From the NCBI GenBank assembly GCA_903858195.1, contig CAIOHW010000329.1, positions 1 through 5,129 of the forward strand: 5,129 nucleotides of DNA, given 5' to 3'. The position numbers were made by a program, and so were the translations under genes. Within the stretch, counting starts at the first letter, position 1. The number at the start of each line of letters is the position of its first letter. Source of the DNA: Oligoflexia bacterium (GTDB lineage: Bacteria; Bdellovibrionota; UBA1018). The notes under the pieces were generated by a model that ran no database searches, was not told the origin of the DNA, and saw only the letters and a list, made by a program, of their open reading frames with translations. This document shows positions 1-5,129 of the stretch, piece after piece.

Positions 1-95
1 AGTTCGTTCTGCACGGTGCTCTTGGAGTTGTTGAGAATCCGCTGTTTTTCATCCAGCAGTGACTTCCGAAACCGATTCAGAGTCTTCGTGTCCAT
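1..95 (-). CDS. dksA: Probable DksA/TraR-family RNA polymerase-binding protein, N-terminus only (cut off by window start)
   Basis: Reading leftward from the ATG at 95-93, 31 complete codons are open. They begin MDTKTLNRFRKSLLDEKQRI and continue with a polar stretch (N22, N23, S24, K25 ... E31). Known of the family: DksA-type proteins start with a charged amphipathic helix of the pattern 'K-L-x-x-F-R-x-x-L-L-x-x-K/R-x-x-I-L', which leads into a coiled coil that enters the RNA polymerase secondary channel and works with ppGpp. The zinc-finger cysteines that would prove the family lie outside the window. A G-rich stretch (minus-strand GGGGGGA, plus 103-109) sits 7 bases before the ATG and can serve as ribosome binding site. 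A good promoter lies at 169-197. The gene is divergent from glmU. Another short DksA/TraR zinc-finger paralogue is possible, and so is an unrelated helical protein. Confidence 0.66.
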   Translation of the reverse strand, partial: MDTKTLNRFRKSLLDEKQRILNNSKSTVQNE

Positions 96-168
96 TCGAA
101 TTTCCCCCCGTCCTTACATCGTTGTTGAAGGGCTTTGCTCCCCCACACACTGGAGAGCCATTCCCTAG

Positions 169-197
169 ATTTTAGGTCCGGTACCACTCGACCTCAA
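169..197 (-). promoter_or_regulatory. Sigma70-type promoter for the dksA-like gene
   Basis: On the minus strand, TTGAGG (plus 192-197) matches the -35 consensus at 4 of 6 bases. It is followed by exactly 17 bases and then TAAAAT (plus 169-174), 5 of 6 to TATAAT. Transcription would start near plus 162, giving a leader of about 65 bases before the ATG at 95. A short inverted repeat, CCTA (164-167) / TAGG (173-176), overlaps the -10 box. A second possible -35, TTGACC on the minus strand (plus 223-228), lies upstream but is only 15 bases from TATAAA (plus 202-207), which is suboptimal. The call rests on consensus match and position alone. Confidence 0.5.
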
Positions 198-258
198 GCT
201 ATTTATAAGGACATCTAAGGTCGGTCAACTGAAAGAATTCAACAGTCTAAGATATTCT
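181..258 (+). promoter_or_regulatory. Candidate promoter region for the glmU-glmS-ClC operon
   Basis: A rightward promoter is expected between the divergent starts, but none is strong. Candidate A has -10 TATAAG (204-209, 5 of 6) with a poor -35 GTACCA (181-186) at 17-base spacing. Candidate B has -35 CTGAAA (229-234, 4 of 6) and -10 TATTCT (253-258, 4 of 6) at 18-base spacing. Candidate A would overlap the -35 element of the leftward promoter, so the two polymerases could compete for the region. Either would give a glmU leader of roughly 80-130 bases. Confidence 0.27.
228..246. repeat. Imperfect palindrome in the divergent promoter region
   Basis: ACTG (228-231) and CAGT (243-246) flank the palindrome GAATTC (235-240), with AAA on the left and AA on the right. 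The result is a 19-base near-dyad with a one-base offset. It lies between the divergent genes and overlaps rightward promoter candidate B, so it could be an operator. Chance occurrence is also plausible at this length. Confidence 0.25.
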
Positions 259-294
259 CAGGGTCGGAAAAACTCGTGCGCCCGTGCACACCCC

Positions 295-309
295 AACTTG
301 AGGGAAGTT
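295..309 (+). other. Small hairpin in the glmU leader
   Basis: AACTT (295-299) and AAGTT (305-309) form a perfect 5-bp stem with a GAGGG loop (300-304), ending 37 bases before the glmU ATG. An alternative 4-bp pairing of GGAA (303-306) with TTCC (315-318) is mutually exclusive with it. The stem is AT-rich and weak and no U-tract follows, so it is not a terminator. A regulatory role would be speculation. Confidence 0.18.
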
Positions 310-346
310 TGAGTTTCCGATACCCCTAGCTTCACAGGAAAACGTC

Positions 347-1747
347 ATGGCTCGATCACTTGCTTCGGCAGCCGCTGCACCGGCTGTCATCATTTTGGCT
401 GCCGGTCAGGGAAAACGGATGAAAAGCCCGCTCCCCAAGGTGCTCCACAGGGTCGCAGGCCGGCCCATGATCCTTCATATCCTTGCGGCAGTCATGCAGT
501 CCCGCCCCGAGGCGAACATCGCCGTAGTGGTGGGGCATGGCCGAGACGAGGTGGAGCGCGTGGTTCGCGAATCGGCGATCGTGCCCGTCGAGCAGCTGGC
601 CTTCATCTTACAAGATGAGCAGCGAGGAACGGGCCATGCCGCCCGTTGTGCCATGGACTCCCCCTGGGGTGCTGCGGTGGTGAGGTCCAAGGCTCCCGTA
701 CTGGTGCTTCCTGGTGACCTGCCCCTGCTCCCCGTCGCCCTGATTTCGCAGATGTGCGAGGGGCTGGGTCGCAGCGCGACGCTCAGGCTTCTCACCACCG
801 AGCTTTCAAATCCGACGGGTTACGGAAGGGTGCTTCGCCGTGGAAAGAGCGGCCCTGTTCTCCGGATCGTCGAGGAGCGCGATGCCAAGCCGCGGGAAAA
901 GGAAATCCGCGAGGTCGCGACATCGATCTATTTCTTTCAGGGTTCCTTTCTCAAGTCGGCCCTTTCGCGCCTCTCCAACAAGAACTCCCAAAGCGAGTAC
1001 TATCTCACGGATGTCGTCGAGCAGGCGGCTCGAAAGGCCAGGTCCGGCGCGGGCGGTATTGAAGTTCTGATGTGGTCGGAGTCGGGTGACCTCAGGGGAG
1101 TCAATGATCCCTGGGAGCTTGCCGAGGCCGGCGAAATGCTCAACCAGCGCATCATTCGCCGCTGGGCACTCGAAGGAGTGAGGTTTGATTCCCCTCGTTC
1201 GACCTGGGTGGAATCCACCGTGCGGCTGGCTTGCGGAGTTGAGGTCCAGCCCAATGTCATCCTTCGCGGCAACACCACTGTGGCCGAAGGGGCGGTGATC
1301 AAGGCAGGCAGCGTGATCGAGGACTCGGCAATCGGGGCACGCTCGCAGGTGGGGCCTTATGCCCACTTGAGGCCGGGGTCCGAGGTGGGTGAAGCTTCCA
1401 AGATCGGAAATTTCGTCGAGCTCAAGAAGGCACGCATCGGATCCAAGACCAGCATCGCGCATCTCTCCTACCTGGGAGACGCCGAGGTGGGCTCGCGCGT
1501 GAACATCGGCTGCGGTTTCGTCACCTGCAACTATGATGGCAAGAGCAAGCATGTCACTCGAATCGAGGACGATGCGTTCGTGGGAAGCGACTGCCAGGCC
1601 GTTGCTCCGGTGACGATCGGCAGGGGTTCTTACATCGCTTCAGGCTCGACGATCACCAAGGATGTCGAACCCGAGGCCCTTGCATTTGCAAGGAGCCGTC
1701 AGGTCAACAAGGCGGGATATGCCCGCCGCTACAAAGGAAGCACCTAG
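347..1747 (+). CDS. glmU: Bifunctional GlmU: N-acetylglucosamine-1-phosphate uridyltransferase / glucosamine-1-phosphate acetyltransferase
   Basis: This cytoplasmic enzyme acetylates glucosamine-1-phosphate with acetyl-CoA and then couples GlcNAc-1-P to UTP, giving UDP-GlcNAc for cell-wall and lipopolysaccharide synthesis. It is 466 residues, close to the usual 450-460. The N-terminal nucleotidyltransferase domain (about 13-255) shows the signature LAAGQGKRM (17-25) with K31, the Q89/Q92-x-GTGHA motif (94-98), metal ligand D124 in GDLPLL, GYG (158-160), E176 and N253 in GVN. The C-terminal left-handed beta-helix (about 277-445) shows R342 in LRPG, K360, catalytic H372, Y375, N386, NYDG (395-398), K401 and C-terminal R449. 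Two oddities stand out. A191 occupies the place of the usual sugar-binding Asn ('EVATS' for 'E-[IV]-N-[TS]-G'). The stretch between N253 and R342 is about 17 residues shorter than in E. coli, close to one beta-helix coil. AGGA (336-339) lies 7 bases before the ATG and supports this start, which leaves an Ala-rich 12-residue leader. Confidence 0.96.
   Translation: MARSLASAAAAPAVIILAAGQGKRMKSPLPKVLHRVAGRPMILHILAAVMQSRPEANIAVVVGHGRDEVERVVRESAIVPVEQLAFILQDEQRGTGHAARCAMDSPWGAAVVRSKAPVLVLPGDLPLLPVALISQMCEGLGRSATLRLLTTELSNPTGYGRVLRRGKSGPVLRIVEERDAKPREKEIREVATSIYFFQGSFLKSALSRLSNKNSQSEYYLTDVVEQAARKARSGAGGIEVLMWSESGDLRGVNDPWELAEAGEMLNQRIIRRWALEGVRFDSPRSTWVESTVRLACGVEVQPNVILRGNTTVAEGAVIKAGSVIEDSAIGARSQVGPYAHLRPGSEVGEASKIGNFVELKKARIGSKTSIAHLSYLGDAEVGSRVNIGCGFVTCNYDGKSKHVTRIEDDAFVGSDCQAVAPVTIGRGSYIASGSTITKDVEPEALAFARSRQVNKAGYARRYKGST
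1735..1740 (+). promoter_or_regulatory. Ribosome binding site of glmS inside the 3' end of glmU
   Basis: AGGAAG at 1735-1740 lies in the last codons of glmU, 8-10 bases before the glmS ATG at 1749. Only one base separates the glmU TAG from the glmS ATG. Ribosomes finishing glmU are therefore in place to reinitiate on glmS, and no separate leader, riboswitch or terminator can fit between them. Confidence 0.6.
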
Positions 1748-1748
1748 A

Positions 1749-3605
1749 ATGTGTGGAATTGTCGGATACGTGGGTTCTCGCCCTGCCGTTGATGTAGTCG
1801 TGGGCGGGCTTCGAAGGCTGGAGTACCGCGGCTATGATTCGTCGGGTGTGGCGCACTTCTCAGGCTCCCGGATCGAGATCACCAAGTCCGAGGGCAAGCT
1901 CCAGAACGTAGAGACCCTGCTTAAAACCGTCTCGACCGCGCCGGCTGCCCGATGCGGGATCGGTCACACACGCTGGGCCACGCACGGAAAACCCACCACC
2001 CAAAATGCGCATCCGCACCGTACCGGACACGTGGTGCTGGTCCATAACGGCATCATCGAGAACTACCAGGAGATCAAGCAGCAGCTCGTGGCTCGGGGGC
2101 ACAAGCCTGTTTCCGAGACCGACAGCGAGCTCTTCGGATTTCTCGTCCTCGAAAAGATGGACGCCGGCAGGTCGATGCTCGATGCCGTCCGCGAGAGTTT
2201 CCTCGAGGTGCAGGGGGCCTGCAGCATCGTGGTGATGAGTGAAAAGGAACCGGGTCGCATCGTCGGTGTCCGAAACGGCGCCCCGATGGTGGCTGCAGCT
2301 GATCCCCAGGGGGGCGTGATCCTCGCAAGCGACGCGCAACCCATCCTCGAGTACACCCGCGATGTCGTCTTCATGGAGCATGGGGACCTGGTCGTGGGCA
2401 CCGAAGCAGGACTTGAGTTTCGCGAGCTTCAGTCGGGGCGTCCTGTGGCGAGGCCCACCTCCCGGCTCGATTGGACCCCGGGTGCACTCGATAAGCAGGG
2501 TTTTGACCACTACATGCTCAAGGAGATCCATGAGCAGCCGGCCTCGATCGTCGACACCTTGAATGGCGTGCTCGACCGGGCTCGCGCCGAGTCCTTTCCG
2601 CTTGCGGCACAGCCTGCAGTCGAACTGCTGGCGGCGGCTAAACGCATCACGATCGTGGCCTGCGGCACGGCCTGGCATGCATCAATGGTGGGCAAGTACT
2701 GGCTTGAGCGATGGATGCGGGTGCCCGTGACCGTCGAGCTCGCAAGCGAGTACCGCTACCGAAATCCGGTGATCGACCCCGGAATGCTGGTGATCGGGGT
2801 ATCGCAGTCGGGTGAGACGGCAGATACGCTTGCCGTCATCCACGAACTCAAGAAGCAGGGAATCGCAACCCTTGCGATCACCAATACGCGCGGCAGCTCG
2901 CTTTCGCGCGAAGCACAGGCCACCGTATTTACCAGCGCAGGGCCTGAAATCGGCGTTGCGGCGACCAAGACCTTCACGGTGCAGATGCTTGCACTGCTTT
3001 GCTTTGCAGCCGCCATCGGCAAGCAGCGCCTGGATCCCGCAGGGCGGGCCGAGCTCGAGACGGTCTTTTCGCAACTGGTGCGCATCCCGCACCTGCTCGA
3101 AGAATATCTTTCCTCCCCCCTGCGTACGACCGTTCAGTCGATCGCGCGCGAGATTCAGAGGTCGAGGGGCTTTTTCTTCATCGGACGCGGGACATCTTAT
3201 CCGCTCGCGCTCGAGGGCGCTCTCAAGCTCAAGGAGATCGCCTACGTGCATGCCGAGGGCTATGCAGCCGGCGAGCTCAAGCACGGACCCATTGCCATGA
3301 TCGACGGTGAGATGGTGGTCGTGGTGCTTGCTCCCACTGACGCCTGGCGAGAAAAGACCGTTTCAAACCTCGAAGAGGTCAAGGCCCGCGGAGCTCGCGT
3401 GATCGGCGTGGGTCATCCGGCTGACGAGATGCTCAAAAAAGTGTCGCACCACTGGATCCCGCTCCCTGGGGCCGAGCTCCATGAGTCGCTGCTGCCTTTC
3501 GTGCTGACTCCCGTGATCCAGCTTTTGAGCTACGAGCTTGCCGTACTCAAGGGCACGGATATCGACAAGCCCCGCAACCTTGCCAAGAGCGTTACGGTCG
3601 AATGA
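1749..3605 (+). CDS. glmS: GlmS: glutamine-fructose-6-phosphate aminotransferase (isomerizing)
   Basis: GlmS makes glucosamine-6-phosphate and glutamate from fructose-6-phosphate and glutamine, the committed step toward UDP-GlcNAc. The protein has 618 residues, near the E. coli length of 609. The class II glutaminase domain (about 1-235) begins MCGIVGYVG. Cys2 is the catalytic nucleophile once Met is removed, which fixes the start at 1749: a longer in-frame reading from 1662 would bury this cysteine. Further glutaminase residues are HTRWATHG (73-80), HNGIIENY (99-106) and D125. The first SIS domain (about 295-425) shows CGTAWH (305-310), SQSGET (352-357) and AATKT (404-408). The second SIS domain (about 465-600) shows GRGTSYPLALEGALKLKEI (479-497), with the expected K493 and E496, and KHGP (511-514) with H512. 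The C-terminal NLAKSVTVE (610-618) carries the conserved lysine K613 that binds the sugar. No key residue is missing. It is cotranscribed with glmU and overlaps the next gene by 4 bases. Confidence 0.98.
   Translation: MCGIVGYVGSRPAVDVVVGGLRRLEYRGYDSSGVAHFSGSRIEITKSEGKLQNVETLLKTVSTAPAARCGIGHTRWATHGKPTTQNAHPHRTGHVVLVHNGIIENYQEIKQQLVARGHKPVSETDSELFGFLVLEKMDAGRSMLDAVRESFLEVQGACSIVVMSEKEPGRIVGVRNGAPMVAAADPQGGVILASDAQPILEYTRDVVFMEHGDLVVGTEAGLEFRELQSGRPVARPTSRLDWTPGALDKQGFDHYMLKEIHEQPASIVDTLNGVLDRARAESFPLAAQPAVELLAAAKRITIVACGTAWHASMVGKYWLERWMRVPVTVELASEYRYRNPVIDPGMLVIGVSQSGETADTLAVIHELKKQGIATLAITNTRGSSLSREAQATVFTSAGPEIGVAATKTFTVQMLALLCFAAAIGKQRLDPAGRAELETVFSQLVRIPHLLEEYLSSPLRTTVQSIAREIQRSRGFFFIGRGTSYPLALEGALKLKEIAYVHAEGYAAGELKHGPIAMIDGEMVVVVLAPTDAWREKTVSNLEEVKARGARVIGVGHPADEMLKKVSHHWIPLPGAELHESLLPFVLTPVIQLLSYELAVLKGTDIDKPRNLAKSVTVE
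3602..3605 (+). other. ATGA stop/start overlap between glmS and the ClC gene
   Basis: The glmS TGA (3603-3605) shares bases with the ClC start ATG (3602-3604). The sequence before it (AAGAGCGTTACGGTCGA) has no good Shine-Dalgarno at proper distance. The ClC homologue therefore probably depends on translational coupling to glmS. This makes cotranscription very likely. Confidence 0.75.
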
Positions 3606-5129
3606 TCATTGCAGTCCTCCACGGGCTCCTGGCCGCAACCGGCGTCGCTCTGACCATGGGTGTGGCCGGTGCCGGAGCCGCCCTGCAGCTTGGCGGAGGG
3701 CAGGCCGCATCCACCCTGGGGTGGCTCGCCATCCTCGTCATGTTGGTCATGATGGGTCAGTGGCTTCATTCCCGCGGGCGGACAACTCCTTCTGAGTTGA
3801 GGCTTGAGCAGTATGACGGCACCGCTGACCTTCTGATCCACCTGCACTCCCCGGCGCTTCCCGATCACTCCACGCGCTGGGCATTCAGGGGGCTTGCAAG
3901 CTGGATTCTGACCAGCCTCGGTTTTGGCGTCGGGCCCGAAGGGGGGGCCTCGGAGCTCGTACAGTCCATGGCCATGCGGTTTCGCACGGCAGCTCTCAAG
4001 TGGTCGGATCTCAGCCGTCGATCGGACGCCGCGATGGCGCTCTCGGCCGGGATCTCCGCAGCGTTCGGCGCGCCGTTCGCGGCGGTTCTCATTCCCTCGG
4101 AGCTTGCGATCGGAGGACGGCTGCTCACCTCGGTACTCGCCGCACTGTCGGCCTACCTCGGCATGGGCTATTTCTCGAGGTTGCTCTCCAAGCTCGGCAT
4201 CCCGGCCCTCGGGTACCGTGAGCGGCTCGAAGGGATTTGGGGGTTTCGCCTGCTTGACTGGCGTGAATGGCTGGTGGCTCTGGTCATGGTCGTGCTGGTT
4301 GCGCTGATTGCCTCGGGCATGCTCGCGGGCCTGAGGCAGGTGAGGCGTTCTGCGCAGGTCATGGCCCGCGGCGTATCCTATCGCATGACGATTTTCGCAG
4401 GAGTCCTGCTGGCTTCGCTGGTGATCCTGGCGCCCCAGTTCTTTCTGCCGCTTCCCACTCTTCTCGAACAGGTCGTACGCAGGGAGCTTCCGTTCGAACA
4501 GCTTCTCGGCCTTGGCGGCTTTCTGTTTCTGACTCTTCTGGCGATCGGTGCAGGCATGGGCTCGATGGGCATCTGGTGGCCAACCTGGCTGCTGGGAGCC
4601 ACGGTTGCGGCCTGCCTTCTTTCGCTTGCTCCTGCAGGCTGGGTTTCGCGCGGCTTCCTGCCCAATGCGGCTCTGCTGGGTGCGGTGGCTTTTGGGGCTG
4701 TGTGGCTCAAGGCTCCGATCTCTCTTGCAGTGCTGGCATTCGAGTTTACGCAGAACGGTACACTGCTGCTTCCCTGCCTCGTTTCGGCAAGCATCGCTCG
4801 CTGGATCTACTTCAGGGTGGGTGAGTCGGGTTGGATCGATCAGTTGCTCGTGTCCAAGGGCTTTCCGATCCAGGAGGGGCGTGCGGTGGCCGTATTGCAG
4901 TCGCTCAAGGCCCAAGACGCAATGGTTCGGAATTTTGAAACCGTCGATGAGCGCGACTCCGTTCGGAGCTGCCACGAAAAGATCCGGAGCTGCCATTATC
5001 CTTTTCTACCTGTCGTGGATGGGCATGGGCGCTATAAGGGGCTTCTGACCGTGGATCTCATCGAGGAGGTCTTGTTCTCGCAGGACTCAGAGGTGCGGGG
5101 CTCCGGCGCAGGAAACGGGCCAGAGCATG
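3602..5129 (+). CDS. Divergent ClC-family chloride channel/transporter with C-terminal CBS domain (3' end beyond window)
   Basis: The frame is open for 509 codons to the window edge with no stop. It encodes a hydrophobic membrane protein of about ten segments, the first two near residues 3-28 and 37-57. ClC homology is visible in several places. GVGPEGGASELVQ (109-121) corresponds to the G(R/K/P)EGP region with gating glutamate E113. SAGISAAFGAPFAAVL (148-163) matches the 'A-G-x-A-A-A-F-x-A-P-x-A-G' helix. MGIWWPTWLLGA (322-333) matches GxFxP. KAPISLAVLAFEFTQN (370-385) and LLLPCLVSASIA (388-399) match the late helices. Residues about 433-493 form a CBS domain (PFLPVVDGHGRYKGLLTVDLI, 467-487), probably the first of a pair; a Gly-rich linker follows. 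The family moves chloride, or other small anions such as fluoride or nitrate, through dimeric double-barrelled pores as channels or proton antiporters. CBS domains often bind adenine nucleotides. Here GSGIP is degenerate (near D72-GTAD), GREGP ends in Gly, GxFxP has Trp for Phe, and the internal proton glutamate is replaced by L168. The N-terminus lacks the usual cytoplasmic helix A. The transported ion cannot be stated. Confidence 0.88.
   Translation, partial: MIIAVLHGLLAATGVALTMGVAGAGAALQLGGGQAASTLGWLAILVMLVMMGQWLHSRGRTTPSELRLEQYDGTADLLIHLHSPALPDHSTRWAFRGLASWILTSLGFGVGPEGGASELVQSMAMRFRTAALKWSDLSRRSDAAMALSAGISAAFGAPFAAVLIPSELAIGGRLLTSVLAALSAYLGMGYFSRLLSKLGIPALGYRERLEGIWGFRLLDWREWLVALVMVVLVALIASGMLAGLRQVRRSAQVMARGVSYRMTIFAGVLLASLVILAPQFFLPLPTLLEQVVRRELPFEQLLGLGGFLFLTLLAIGAGMGSMGIWWPTWLLGATVAACLLSLAPAGWVSRGFLPNAALLGAVAFGAVWLKAPISLAVLAFEFTQNGTLLLPCLVSASIARWIYFRVGESGWIDQLLVSKGFPIQEGRAVAVLQSLKAQDAMVRNFETVDERDSVRSCHEKIRSCHYPFLPVVDGHGRYKGLLTVDLIEEVLFSQDSEVRGSGAGNGPEH

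Noticed and set aside
276..289. GTGC/GCAC inverted repeat as a terminator or attenuator
   Set aside because: The stem is only 4 bp with a 6-base loop and no T-tract follows. It is no stronger than chance in this composition.
1662..1748. Extended start for GlmS adding 29 residues
   Set aside because: It would bury the catalytic N-terminal cysteine, which must follow the initiator Met, and would overlap the conserved end of glmU. The 1749 start has a proper Shine-Dalgarno.
1741..1752. A glmS ribozyme/riboswitch before glmS
   Set aside because: Only one base separates glmU and glmS, so no leader RNA can exist there. Nothing resembling the ribozyme core was seen in the leader before glmU either.
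1860..2678. A 272-codon minus-strand frame opposite glmS
   Set aside because: It lies fully within the strongly conserved glmS coding sequence and has low-complexity, charged, motif-free translation. The same holds for the minus-strand frame at 2682-3284 and the one at 806-1552 opposite glmU.
3530..4996. A 488-codon open frame on the minus strand opposite the ClC gene
   Set aside because: Its translation is rich in Arg, His, Gln, Pro and Cys with no recognisable domain, while the plus strand there encodes a clear membrane protein with ClC and CBS motifs. It is an antisense shadow of GC-rich codons.
4267..5048. Plus-strand alternative frames (4267-4824 and 4548-5048) within the ClC gene
   Set aside because: Their translations lack motifs and the ClC frame is continuous through the region to the window edge, with TM and CBS features. 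They are frame shadows.
1..5129. Mobile elements, CRISPR arrays, tRNA/rRNA, toxin-antitoxin or defence genes
   Set aside because: No transposase, integrase, regularly spaced repeats, cloverleaf-like segment or phage-type gene was seen. The coding space is filled by three operon genes plus one partial divergent gene.

Overview
The window is a GC-rich bacterial chromosome segment with compact, tightly packed genes. It holds a divergent promoter region, a three-gene plus-strand operon for amino-sugar precursor synthesis and a membrane protein, and the 5' end of a minus-strand gene. The N-terminus of the divergent gene looks like the DksA/TraR family, and the operon joins glmU to glmS. Together these suggest a Gram-negative proteobacterium, perhaps of a deltaproteobacterial or Bdellovibrio-like lineage. 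That placement is inference from general resemblance and not from any marker gene.

Layout: Positions 1-95 (minus) carry the first 31 codons of a probable DksA-like RNA polymerase-binding protein. Positions 96-346 are an AT-richer divergent intergenic region. It contains a good sigma70-type promoter pointing left toward dksA, weaker candidates pointing right toward glmU, and some short inverted repeats. Positions 347-1747 encode GlmU and 1749-3605 encode GlmS, with one base between them. Positions 3602-5129 encode a ClC-family chloride channel/transporter homologue with a C-terminal CBS domain. It overlaps the glmS stop by four bases (ATGA) and runs off the right edge without a stop codon.

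How they work together: GlmS makes glucosamine-6-phosphate from fructose-6-phosphate and glutamine. GlmM, which is not in the window, isomerises it to glucosamine-1-phosphate. GlmU acetylates and uridylylates that to UDP-GlcNAc, the precursor of peptidoglycan and lipopolysaccharide. The window therefore encodes the first and last enzymes of the route in one transcription unit. The ClC gene is translationally linked to glmS, but the sequence gives no clear metabolic reason for this.

Most notable points: (1) the ClC homologue has altered versions of all three ion-pathway signature motifs and lacks the internal proton glutamate; (2) GlmU has alanine where the uridyltransferase sugar-site asparagine is expected, and its left-handed beta-helix appears about one coil short; (3) the dksA/glmU promoter region is divergent. 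I found no mobile element, CRISPR array, tRNA, rRNA or convincing terminator.
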